The notes under the pieces were generated by a model that was not told where the DNA came from, made no database searches, and saw only the letters and a program-made list of their open reading frames with translations. Below are positions 14,671-22,173 of a stretch of 24,844 bases of DNA, one piece after another (within the stretch, counting starts at the first letter, position 1; each line of letters begins with the position of its first letter). A program made the position numbers and the translations under genes. The stretch is from positions 1 through 24,844 of the forward strand of contig CAKUOX010000032.1 of assembly GCA_934670175.1 (NCBI GenBank), read 5' to 3'. The DNA is from an uncultured Clostridia bacterium. GTDB lineage: Bacteria > Bacillota > Clostridia > Christensenellales > Aristaeellaceae.

Positions 14671-15660
14671 TTAATACACGCGGGAATCGATCACGTCTGC
14701 GGCCTTCTGGGAAACGACGGTGCCCAGGTCGATGCCGCCCACGCAGTCGAACACGCCCTCTTCGGGATGCTTGACTTCCTTGTCAAAGGTCTCGCCCTCG
14801 AGCAGGCCCTCGATGACCGGCACGACGAAGTCGGCGTACAGGGGGGTGCACTCGATGGTGGCGTTCATGTCGCCCGCTACGATGGATTCGAAGGCAGCCT
14901 TAACGGAGTCGCAGCCCACGATGATGATGTCCTGACCCGGAACCAGACCGGCGGCCTTGATGGCGTCGATCGCGCCCAGCGCCATGTCGTCGTTCTGAGC
15001 GATCAGCACGTCGATCTTATCCACAGACTTCAGCCAGCTCTCCATCAGAGCCTGGCCTTCAGCGCGGGTGAAGTTGCCGGTGTTCTGCGCAACGACCTTC
15101 ATGTTCGGATAGTCTGCCAGAGCGGCCAGGTTGCCCTCGGTACGGCCGACCTGCGCGGAAGCGCCGGTGGTGCCTTCCATGATGGCAACGCTGATTTCTT
15201 CTTCGCCGCGGCCCAGGGTCTTGAGATATTCGCCGGCCCAGGCAACCTGACGGCGGCCTTCCTCAACGAAGTCTCCGCCGAAGGCGGCAACGTAGTCGAT
15301 CTTGTCCGCGCAGTCGGGCATACGGTCGATCAGCAGCAGCGGGATTTCAGCCTCGTTGACCTCGGCCAGAACCTCGTCCCAACCGGTGGAAACCACGCCG
15401 GTGAAGAGAATCACGTCAACGCCCTGGGTGATGAAGTTGCGCAGCGCCTTGATCTGGTTTTCCTGCTTCTGCTGAGCGTCGTCATAGACCAGCTCCCAGC
15501 CTTCGTGATTCTTGATGGCATTGCAGAGGTTGTCGGTGTTCGCGGTACGCCAGTCGGATTCCTGGCCGATCTGGGAGAAGGCGATCTTCGCAGCGGACGC
15601 GCTGGCGGCAATGCTCAGCACCAGAACCAGAGCCAGTACGAGAACCAACAGTTTCTTCAT
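14671..15660 (-). CDS. ytfQ: Galactofuranose-type sugar-binding protein (YtfQ-like)
   Basis: 329 residues from ATG 15660, preceded by AAGGAGGG; the longer frame to 15729 runs across the promoter. A signal peptide (MKKLLVLVLALVLVLSIAAS and a short tail) lacks a lipobox Cys, so the protein is predicted to be released by signal peptidase I. YtfQ hallmarks are KIAFSQIGQESDWRTANT, QQKQENQIKALRNFITQGVD, STGWDEVL, IPLLLIDR, the EGTTGASAQVGR loop, NFTRAEGQALMESW, AQNDDMALGAIDAIKAAGL and PGQDIIIVGCD. In E. coli the homologue binds galactofuranose with high affinity. It is the first gene of operon 2, downstream of the sensor operon. A lipoprotein paralogue with the same hallmarks is encoded at 18888. 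Confidence 0.93.
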   Translation of the reverse strand: MKKLLVLVLALVLVLSIAASASAAKIAFSQIGQESDWRTANTDNLCNAIKNHEGWELVYDDAQQKQENQIKALRNFITQGVDVILFTGVVSTGWDEVLAEVNEAEIPLLLIDRMPDCADKIDYVAAFGGDFVEEGRRQVAWAGEYLKTLGRGEEEISVAIMEGTTGASAQVGRTEGNLAALADYPNMKVVAQNTGNFTRAEGQALMESWLKSVDKIDVLIAQNDDMALGAIDAIKAAGLVPGQDIIIVGCDSVKAAFESIVAGDMNATIECTPLYADFVVPVIEGLLEGETFDKEVKHPEEGVFDCVGGIDLGTVVSQKAADVIDSRVY

Positions 15661-15721
15661 GGATAAACCCTCCTTCATTTCGGGCGTTTGCCCGTCTACA
15701 TACATTATACGGGGTTTATCC
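15661..15721 (-). promoter_or_regulatory. Promoter region of ytfQRT-yjfF with flanking inverted repeat
   Basis: The minus strand reads TATAAT at 15704-15709; the -35 position (TTCATG, 17 bases upstream) is poor, as expected for an activator-dependent promoter. A perfect 10-bp inverted repeat, GGATAAACCC (15661-15670) with GGGTTTATCC (15712-15721), brackets the -10 and the ribosome site. A small hairpin, CGGGC with GCCCG (15681-15694), lies in the leader. Confidence 0.5.
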
Positions 15722-15813
15722 TTAAACATGAATAAATAAATTTCTCCGATTTGTTTGCAATTTACGGTTTTTCAATCTACACTGCCCAGATTGTTACCGC
15801 TATCGTTAATTAT

Positions 15814-15850
15814 TTTCCGGCAAATGTTTGTTATTTTCTTTCGCCGGAAA
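15814..15850 (-). terminator. Weak terminator-like hairpin at the end of the response-regulator gene
   Basis: TTTCCGGC (minus strand, 15843-15850) pairs with GCCGGAAA (15814-15821) over a 21-base loop and is followed by an AT-rich stretch. It overlaps the stop codon. The long loop makes it uncertain. Confidence 0.35.
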
Positions 15851-17432
15851 CGCCGATCTTTTCATCCTTGCGATATTCACGCGGAGAAAGGCCGGTGTTC
15901 TTCTTAAACAGATAGCTGAAATAGTGCGGATCGTTGTAGCCCACGGCATACGCCACGTCCGCCGTGCGCATGGATGTATCCGCCAGCAGCTCCCGCGCGC
16001 GCTGCATGCGCACGCCGGTAAGGTATTCGGTAAAGGTCACGCCCATTTCCTGCGAAAACACGGTGCAGAAATGGTTATTCGACAGCGCGACGTGCGCGGC
16101 GACGTCGTGCAGGGTGAGGTTGGAATCACCGTATTTTTCGTCGATATAGGCGCGCGCCTTGCGCAGCACGCCGCCGTAGCGCGCCGAGCCCTGCATGTCC
16201 CTGAAGGTAATGGCGCGCTGCAGCATATCGCGGCACAGGGGCAGCACCTCGTCCACGCTGACCATGGCATTCTGCGCGCCCGCCGCGCCGGGAATGACCT
16301 CGTGCGGGTCGCCGCCGCTCTCGCTGACGATGCGGAACGCCGCCAGCATCATTTCCACAAAGAAATAATTCGCCATCATCGTGGACTGCGCCGCCGCCCA
16401 ACCCAGGCCGTCGGCATAGTTCTTCAGAATTCTGTCCACGTCGCCCGCCGTAGCGTATTTCAGCTGCTCGGCGAGGGGTGCGGCGTCCATATCGGCAATG
16501 GAGATCGGCGCGTCGCCGATAATATCCTGCCAGCCCATGATGCGCCGCTGGCCGCCGCCTGCGCCCGCAGTCATGCGGTCGATGATGCTGCGCGCGTCCT
16601 CCAGCGAACGGGGAATGTCTCTGAGCGCCTCCACATCCGTGCCGATGGCCACCATCAGCTTGACATTGGCGCTGCGCTCCACATCGTACTGCGCGGCCTG
16701 CGCCAGCCCGTAGGCGCGCTCCTCCAGATCGGAAGCGCTGTCGCCCATCACCAGGAATGAAAAGCCGCCGTAGCCGCGGCAAACCAGCGCCGCGCCGCCG
16801 CTGCCATCCGCCAGGCGCTCAAGCACGCTCTGCGCGGCGAACATCGCCTCCTCGGAATCCGGCTCGGGCGAAGGCATCAGCAGCATCACCAGATAGCGCT
16901 TGGCCAGCAGGTTCAGCTGCAGCGAGCGCGCACTCTTGAGAATGCGCTCGCCGTTCGCGCCGCCGTAGAGCTCGGTCAGCAGCTTCTCCTTCAAATACCG
17001 GCTCGACGAGGCCACCTGCTCGCGGTAGGCGTTCAGGTTCGCCTGCTGGCGCTTGTCCTCGCGAATGCGCTCGGCGATGCGCTCCAGCACCGCCAGCAGC
17101 TCCTGTCCGCTGACCGGCTTGAGCAGGTATTCCTTTACGCCCAGCGAAATGGCCTCGCGGGCATAGGCGAAATCATCATAGCCGCTGAGGATCACGATGT
17201 AGATCCACGGCATGCTGCGCACCACACGGCGGCAGAGCTCCAGCCCGTCCATAAACGGCATGCGTATATCGGTAATCAGAATATCGGGCTTCACATCCTG
17301 AAGCATGCTCAGCGCGATTTCGCCGTCCGGCGCCTCGCCCGCGAGCACGAATTCCGTTTCATCCCACGGAAAATTGGAGCGCACGCCCTCGCGCACCACG
17401 ATCTCATCATCCACCAGAAAAACCTTGTACAT
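15831..17432 (-). CDS. Response regulator, receiver plus AraC-type DNA-binding domain (YesN-like)
   Basis: 533 residues. The receiver (1-120) has the acidic pair D8/D9, phosphorylation site D55 in DILITDIRMP, S83 and K105 in YLLKPVSG. A middle region of about 300 residues, usual for long YesN proteins, is followed by an AraC double helix-turn-helix (about 425-525) with ALSNNHFCTVFSQEMG and DVAYAVGYNDPHYFSYLFKK (in parts) and the ending TGLSPREYR. Its ribosome site, AAGGAG, lies inside the end of the kinase gene, 3 bases separate stop and start, and both are clearly co-transcribed. It most likely activates the ytfQ promoter located just downstream of its own stop. Confidence 0.93.
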   Translation of the reverse strand: MYKVFLVDDEIVVREGVRSNFPWDETEFVLAGEAPDGEIALSMLQDVKPDILITDIRMPFMDGLELCRRVVRSMPWIYIVILSGYDDFAYAREAISLGVKEYLLKPVSGQELLAVLERIAERIREDKRQQANLNAYREQVASSSRYLKEKLLTELYGGANGERILKSARSLQLNLLAKRYLVMLLMPSPEPDSEEAMFAAQSVLERLADGSGGAALVCRGYGGFSFLVMGDSASDLEERAYGLAQAAQYDVERSANVKLMVAIGTDVEALRDIPRSLEDARSIIDRMTAGAGGGQRRIMGWQDIIGDAPISIADMDAAPLAEQLKYATAGDVDRILKNYADGLGWAAAQSTMMANYFFVEMMLAAFRIVSESGGDPHEVIPGAAGAQNAMVSVDEVLPLCRDMLQRAITFRDMQGSARYGGVLRKARAYIDEKYGDSNLTLHDVAAHVALSNNHFCTVFSQEMGVTFTEYLTGVRMQRARELLADTSMRTADVAYAVGYNDPHYFSYLFKKNTGLSPREYRKDEKIGVSGERK

Positions 17433-17435
17433 CTG

Positions 17436-18884
17436 CTATTCGCTCCTTGCCGGTACCTTCAGCGTGACCCGCGTTCCCGTCTGTTCATCGCTCTCAATCC
17501 ATACGCCCTGCGGCTGATTATAGTAAAGCTGGATGCGCTTGTTTACATTGTACAACCCGTAGCCGGAGCTCGCGCCCGCGCCCGCATCCAGGCCGGCGCG
17601 CACCTGTGCGAGCCGCTCGGGCGACATGCCCGCGCCGTTGTCCTCCACGGCGAGCACCAGCCACGCGCCCTCCGCGCGTCCGGATACGCGGATCATGCCG
17701 CGCCCGCGCCGGTGCTTGATGCCATGGTAAATGGCGTTTTCCACCAGCGGCTGCAGCAGCAGCTTCAGCACCCGCGCGCCGCCGAGCTCCTCCGGAATGT
17801 CGATCTCGTAATCCAGTATATCGCGATAGCGTATCTTCTGGATCGTCAGATAGCCGGTCAGGTGCTTGATCTCCTCCGAAAGTGGTATGAAGTCCTTGCC
17901 CTGCGACAGCGAAATGCGGAAAAAATCCGACAGCGCGCGCGTGATGTGGATCACCTCGCGGCTCTGCCCCGCCTCTGCCAGCCATACGATGGCGTCCAGC
18001 GTATTATAGAGAAAATGCGGATTGATCTGCGCCTGAAGCGCACGCAGCTCGCTCTTTTTCAGGTTTTCCTGCTCACGGCGGTTTTCGTCGATCAGCCCCT
18101 GAAGGCGGCCCGCCATGACGTTGAGCGACTGCGTGAGCTCGTGCAGCTCAGTCACGGGCGTTTCCGGCGCGCGCGCCTGCAGGTCGCCGCCTGCCAGTGC
18201 GCCCGCGAAGCCCTCCAGCCGCGCGATGGGCTTGTGGATCGCGCGCGACAGCGAGCGCTGCGCCAGTATGGAAAACAGCAGCGTCGCCAGCAGCAGCGCC
18301 GCCAGCAGCGCCACGACGTAGGTCAGCGTGACCTGCAGCCGCTTGGAAACCTGCGCCGCCGCGCCGATCTCGGCGTCCGCGTATTCATCCAGCATGTCCG
18401 CCACCAGCACGGACACGTTGCGAACCTCCTCCAGCAGCGCCTCGCTTTCGGCGATGGGCTGCTCGGTGCGTATCATTTCGCCCATGCGGTCGATGTACGT
18501 CACCAGCGTGTCCATCGTGCGCCGCGCCACGATCAGCGATTTCAGGTTCGCCGGGTCGGCGGACTGCTCCAGCGCGGCGATCTCCCGATTCACATGGTCG
18601 ATCATCTCATACTGCGCCGCGCCGTCAAAGCTCTTGTGCCCCGCCACCACATACCACATTTCATCGCCGATCTTCGTCTGCACCAGCGGCTTGAGCGAGG
18701 ACACGCGCTCCACGCGGCCGATCACCGCCGAATACGCGCGGGCATAGTGCACCATCAGCCCCATACTCACCAGCGCAGGGATCAGCAGCATCGATATCAG
18801 GATCATAAATGAAGTTTTCAGGCGCGCGGAAATGCTTTCACCGCCGCCCAGGCGCGCAAACAGCCTGTCCATAATGCCGGACAT
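17436..18884 (-). CDS. Sensor histidine kinase of the YesM/LytS type
   Basis: 482 residues. Membrane helices at about 24-46 and 188-207 enclose an extracellular, mainly helical domain of about 140 residues. HAMP follows at 210-265 and then the His_kinase motif QINPHFLYNTLDAIVWLAE with H290 as the phospho-acceptor. The ATPase part shows N383 in ENAIYHG, EDNGAGM (414-420) and GYGLYNV (441-447). The short helical outer domain does not look like a sugar-binding fold, so ligand recognition is probably passed on by the binding lipoprotein encoded 3 bases upstream. It phosphorylates the YesN-type regulator at 15831. Confidence 0.93.
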   Translation of the reverse strand: MSGIMDRLFARLGGGESISARLKTSFMILISMLLIPALVSMGLMVHYARAYSAVIGRVERVSSLKPLVQTKIGDEMWYVVAGHKSFDGAAQYEMIDHVNREIAALEQSADPANLKSLIVARRTMDTLVTYIDRMGEMIRTEQPIAESEALLEEVRNVSVLVADMLDEYADAEIGAAAQVSKRLQVTLTYVVALLAALLLATLLFSILAQRSLSRAIHKPIARLEGFAGALAGGDLQARAPETPVTELHELTQSLNVMAGRLQGLIDENRREQENLKKSELRALQAQINPHFLYNTLDAIVWLAEAGQSREVIHITRALSDFFRISLSQGKDFIPLSEEIKHLTGYLTIQKIRYRDILDYEIDIPEELGGARVLKLLLQPLVENAIYHGIKHRRGRGMIRVSGRAEGAWLVLAVEDNGAGMSPERLAQVRAGLDAGAGASSGYGLYNVNKRIQLYYNQPQGVWIESDEQTGTRVTLKVPARSE

Positions 18885-18887
18885 GGG

Positions 18888-19871
18888 TCAATACCCCCGA
18901 GGCGGAATGTCCTGAAGGTCGGCGTCAAATTCAGTAAACACCGCCTCCTCCGAATAGGTGCAGCGCGGGATGTCCTCCCCCGCAGCCAGCTTTTTCGCCA
19001 GCGCCATCACATCGTCGCCAATGGTGGGCTTGCATTCGATCACGCAGTTCACCCTGCCCGCCTTCAGCAGATCCACCGCCGCCTGCTGGCCGTCCACCGT
19101 AATAATCACAATATCGCGCCCGGGCACGATGCCCGCGTCCTCCATGGCGGAAATGGCGCCCAGCGTCATGGCGTCGTTGTGGGAATAGAGCACGTCGATC
19201 TGCGGGTGCTTCTCCAGCAGCAGCTTCATACATTCGCGCCCCTTCGTGCGCAGAAAATCGCCGGAAATGCTGTCGATCAGCTTCAGCCCGTCGTGGCCGG
19301 CAATCGTGTCCCTGAAGCCCTGCGCGCGCTGGAGCATGGGTGTGGAATCGATCGTGCCCGAAAGCTCCACGATGTTCACATTCTCGCGATCTCCCATTTT
19401 CCTGAGCAGGAATTCGCCCGCACTCACGCCCTCCTGATAAAAATCCGAACCCACGAAGCCCGCCCACAGGCTCTCATCCTCGGTAGAGATCATGCGGTCG
19501 GTGGTGATGACGGGAATGCCCGCGTCCTTCGCCTCCTGGAGCACGTTGTCCCAGCCGGTCTCGATGATCGGCGAAAATGCGATCACGTCCACCTGATAGG
19601 CGATGAACGAGCGAATGGCCTTGATCTGCCGGTCCTGCTTCTGCTCGGCGTTTTCATACATCAGCGTCACGCCGGCGCGATCCGCCGCCGCCTTGATGGA
19701 TTCGGTGTTCGCCAGCCGCCATGCGCTTTCCCAGCCGAGCTGCGAAAAGCCCAGCAGCAGCGGCTGCTCCGCCGCGCCCGTTTCCGCCGTTTTATCCGCA
19801 TTGCCGCCGCAGCCCGCCAAAACAAGGCACAGCAACAGCAGCACCGCCGCTGCCTTGAACCCGTGCTTCAT
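18888..19871 (-). CDS. YtfQ-like sugar-binding lipoprotein, probable sensor subunit
   Basis: 327 residues with a lipoprotein signal peptide ending LVLAGC (C21 becomes the lipidated residue). The mature part is a YtfQ paralogue: LLLGFSQLGWESAWRLANTE, QKQDRQIKAIRSFIAYQVDV, ETGWDNVL, IPVITTDR, SHNDAMTLGAISAMEDAG and PGRDIVIITVDG. It stands at the head of a kinase/regulator operon, not with transporter genes, and a GGGGGG ribosome site precedes the ATG. This is the arrangement known for XylFII with LytS/YesN in clostridia, where an anchored binding protein presents the sugar to the kinase. By analogy it should sense the same class of sugar as the transporter at 14671. A transport role through the same permease cannot be excluded. 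Confidence 0.92.
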   Translation of the reverse strand: MKHGFKAAAVLLLLCLVLAGCGGNADKTAETGAAEQPLLLGFSQLGWESAWRLANTESIKAAADRAGVTLMYENAEQKQDRQIKAIRSFIAYQVDVIAFSPIIETGWDNVLQEAKDAGIPVITTDRMISTEDESLWAGFVGSDFYQEGVSAGEFLLRKMGDRENVNIVELSGTIDSTPMLQRAQGFRDTIAGHDGLKLIDSISGDFLRTKGRECMKLLLEKHPQIDVLYSHNDAMTLGAISAMEDAGIVPGRDIVIITVDGQQAAVDLLKAGRVNCVIECKPTIGDDVMALAKKLAAGEDIPRCTYSEEAVFTEFDADLQDIPPRGY

Positions 19872-19896
19872 ATTTGCCCCCCACGCTTCCCTGTTC

Positions 19897-19930
19897 TATT
19901 TACGCACATTCACGCGCCCTTCCAAGGCGC
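19897..19930 (-). promoter_or_regulatory. Candidate promoter of the sensor operon
   Basis: The minus strand reads TTGGAA (19920-19925), a 17-base spacer and TAAATA (19897-19902), close to the start at 19871. An inverted repeat GCGCC-N7-GGCGC (19914-19930) overlaps the -35 and could be an operator. Confidence 0.45.
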
Positions 19931-19956
19931 TTCTTCTGCTACTATTCGCGATGCAC

Positions 19957-19986
19957 TTGCAATCTTCCTGCCAGATGCTGTATAAT
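19957..19986 (+). promoter_or_regulatory. Promoter of the second PHP gene
   Basis: TTGCAA (19957-19962), an 18-base spacer and a perfect TATAAT (19981-19986) precede the ATG at 20022. Confidence 0.6.
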
Positions 19987-20021
19987 GGATATGAAATTAT
20001 GAAAGGAAATCCGGATATTTT

Positions 20022-20843
20022 ATGAAGCTCCGTGCCAATGCACACACGCATACCACCTTCTGCGACGGCAAAAACAGCGTGGAGGAAATGACGCTGGCCG
20101 CCATCGAGCGCGGCTTTGTCGCGCTGGGCTTTTCCATGCACGGCTGGACGCCCTATGAAACCACGCCCGGGCTTTCGCTCGAGCGCGAGGCGCTCTACCG
20201 CGCGGAGGTTCGGCGCGTGCGGGAAAAATATGCGGGACAGATCGAGATCATCCTCGGTGCGGAACGCGACGCGGGCTTCGCGCGCGATTTCTCCGAATAT
20301 GAATATCTGATCGATTCCACGCACTGGCTGTTCATAAACGGGCGCGGCCTGAACGTGGACATGAGCCCCGAGGTAATGCGCCAGAACGTTCAGGAGGTCT
20401 TTGACGGCGACTATTACGCTTACTGCCGCGCCTACTACGAGGCCGAGGCGGCGCTGGCGCGCCGCAGCGACGCGCTGTTTCTGGGGCACATCGATCTGGT
20501 GCGCAAATTCAACGCCGGAAACCGCTATTTCGATGAAGGCGACCCGCGCTATCTGGAGCCGGCGCTGGCATGCGCGGAGATCGCTGCGCGGCGCGGCCTG
20601 CCGGTGGAGATGAATACTGGCGCGATCAGCCGCGGCTGGCGCAGCGACCCCTATCCGGCGGCGCCGCTGCTGCGGCGAATACGCGAATGCGGGGGCGAGA
20701 TCATCATCAACAGCGACGCGCACAGCGCCGAAGCGCTGGACACGGGCTTCGATCTTTGCCTTGACATGGCGCGGCAGGCGGGCTTCGACCATGTGCTCAC
20801 GCTGCGCGCAGCGGGACTTACGGAAACGGGCATTCTGGAATAA
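20022..20843 (+). CDS. PHP-domain phosphoesterase, histidinol-phosphatase-like
   Basis: 273 residues starting MKLRANAHTHTTFCDGKNS, the normal N-terminus for this family. Metal-ligand motifs are AHTHTTF (H-x-H), a following MHGW, GAERDA, STHW, GHIDL and NSDAHS. It is a metal-dependent phosphatase or related hydrolase acting in the cytoplasm; the closest named activity is histidinol-phosphate phosphatase, but no his genes lie nearby. The ribosome site is weak (GGAT close to the ATG, AAAGGA farther away). Divergent from the sensor operon. Its last codons (ETGILE) are duplicated at 21070-21088 beyond repeat copy B. Confidence 0.88.
   Translation: MKLRANAHTHTTFCDGKNSVEEMTLAAIERGFVALGFSMHGWTPYETTPGLSLEREALYRAEVRRVREKYAGQIEIILGAERDAGFARDFSEYEYLIDSTHWLFINGRGLNVDMSPEVMRQNVQEVFDGDYYAYCRAYYEAEAALARRSDALFLGHIDLVRKFNAGNRYFDEGDPRYLEPALACAEIAARRGLPVEMNTGAISRGWRSDPYPAAPLLRRIRECGGEIIINSDAHSAEALDTGFDLCLDMARQAGFDHVLTLRAAGLTETGILE
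20823..20841 (+). repeat. 19-bp direct repeat, left copy (in the end of the PHP gene)
   Basis: The 19 bases starting GAAACGGGCATT match 21070-21088 at 18 of 19 positions. The two copies bracket repeat copy B and look like a target duplication. Confidence 0.8.
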
Positions 20844-20851
20844 AGCCTGGT

Positions 20852-21067
20852 GGGCGGGGAAGAAGCTCCCCCGCCACTGCCACCCTCACCAGTTTTTGCT
20901 AAAATCCTTCGGATTTTCGGGCGCAAAAACTGCAGGGAAACGATTTTTGCTCTGGAAAATGAGATTTTCCGCCGCAAAAATCGCCCCGTGCCCACCGTAC
21001 ACGCCGCTGGGCACGATTGGAAGCTCGGGAAAACCAAAGCCTTCTCCAGTTTTCCCGGGCTTTTTCG
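20852..21067 (+). repeat. Structured 3'-UTR repeat, copy B (core 20852-21019, terminator end 21020-21067)
   Basis: This is the same element as copy A at 10633-10853, here on the plus strand directly after the PHP stop codon. The core shows the same run of hairpins. Its terminator end differs in sequence but keeps the shape: GGGAAAAC and GTTTTCCC arms, then GGGCTTTTTCGA. The overlapping open frames have no ribosome sites and follow the palindromes, so I do not call genes here. Confidence 0.8.
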
Positions 21068-21069
21068 AT

Positions 21070-21088
21070 GAAACGGGCATCCTGGAAT
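21070..21088 (+). repeat. 19-bp direct repeat, right copy
   Basis: Right-hand partner of 20823-20841 with one T-to-C difference; read in the gene's frame it would again give ETGILE followed by a stop (TGA). Confidence 0.8.
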
Positions 21089-21150
21089 GATCCGGGCTGT
21101 TCCAATAAAAAATGGGACTTTTGATTTATTTTGAAGGGAGCTGTAATCTC

Positions 21151-22140
21151 ATGGGCGTAATGGACATCATTCTGGCGTTCGTCATCCTGATTCTGGTCAT
21201 TCTCTTTTTCCGTTTCTTCCCGGTGGGGCTGTGGATCTCCGCCGCAGCCTCGGGCGTACACATCAGCATTTTCTCGATGGTGGGCATGCGGCTTCGGCGC
21301 ATCAACCCCAGCAAGGTGGTACTGCCGATGATCAAGGCCACCAAGGCCGGACTGCAGCTGAACATGAACGAGCTGGAAGCGCACCTGCTGGCGGGCGGCA
21401 GCGTAGACCGCGTCGTCGACGCGCTGATCGCGGCGCAGAGCGCGGATATTTCGCTGGAATTCGAACAGAGCCGCGCCATTGACCTGGCCGGTCGAAACGT
21501 GCTGGAGGCCGTGAAGATGTCGGTCAACCCGAAGGTCATTGAAACGCCCGTGGTCGCCGCCATCGCCAAAAACGGCATTGAGCTGCGCGCCAAGGCGCGC
21601 GTAACTGTGCGCGCGAATATCGACCGTCTGGTGGGCGGCGCAGGTGAGGAGACCATCATCGCCCGCGTCGGCGAGGGCATCGTCACCACCATCGGCTCGT
21701 CGCTGACCCACAGCGAGGTGCTGGAGAATCCGGATCGCATCAGCCAGACGGTGCTGAACAAGGGGCTGGATGCCGGCACGGCGTTTGAGATCCTTTCCAT
21801 TGATATTGCCGACGTGGACGTTGGCCGCAACGTAGGCGCGCAGCTGCAGATGGATCAGGCGGAGGCCGACCGGCGCATCGCACAGGCGAAGGCCGAGGAA
21901 CGCCGCGCCATGGCCATCGCGCAGGAGCAGGAAATGCTCGCTACCGTGCAGGAAATGCGCGCGAAGGTCGTCGAGGCCGAGGCCGAGGTGCCGCGCGCCA
22001 TGGCCGAAGCGCTGCGCAGCGGCAAGCTGGGCGTGATGGATTATTACCAGATGCAGAACGTGATCTCCGACACGCACATGCGCGACGCCATTGCCGGACA
22101 GGACGGCGCTGAAAAGAGCGCCGCCGAAAAGAAGCAGTAA
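21151..22140 (+). CDS. floA: Flotillin-like protein FloA
   Basis: 329 residues, the family's usual length. ATG 21151 follows GAAGGGAG. One N-terminal membrane helix (about 4-27) precedes the SPFH-type region with RRINPSKVVLPMIKATKAGL, an AHLLAGGSVDRVVDALIAA segment, NPKVIETPVVAAIAKNGIEL and RVGEGIVTTIGSS. The C-terminal third (about 235-310) is an Ala/Glu/Arg-rich coiled coil with AEADRRIAQAKAEERRAMA. FloA organises functional membrane microdomains in Bacillota. The usual partner NfeD-like gene is not adjacent upstream; instead repeat copy B precedes it. A small acidic membrane protein follows 33 bases later, probably in the same transcript. I see no clear promoter; one may lie between 21090 and 21130. 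Confidence 0.95.
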   Translation: MGVMDIILAFVILILVILFFRFFPVGLWISAAASGVHISIFSMVGMRLRRINPSKVVLPMIKATKAGLQLNMNELEAHLLAGGSVDRVVDALIAAQSADISLEFEQSRAIDLAGRNVLEAVKMSVNPKVIETPVVAAIAKNGIELRAKARVTVRANIDRLVGGAGEETIIARVGEGIVTTIGSSLTHSEVLENPDRISQTVLNKGLDAGTAFEILSIDIADVDVGRNVGAQLQMDQAEADRRIAQAKAEERRAMAIAQEQEMLATVQEMRAKVVEAEAEVPRAMAEALRSGKLGVMDYYQMQNVISDTHMRDAIAGQDGAEKSAAEKKQ

Positions 22141-22173
22141 TGGCGCGCGCCTTCGAAGGGAAGTGAGCGCCTG

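Noticed and set aside
19896..20792. 298-codon minus-strand frame opposite the PHP gene at 20022
   Set aside because: Antisense shadow; the plus-strand product has all PHP metal-binding motifs.
20850..21080. Small open frames inside repeat copies A and B with similar translations
   Set aside because: Similarity follows from the repeat DNA itself; the sequence is dominated by palindromes and no ribosome sites are present.
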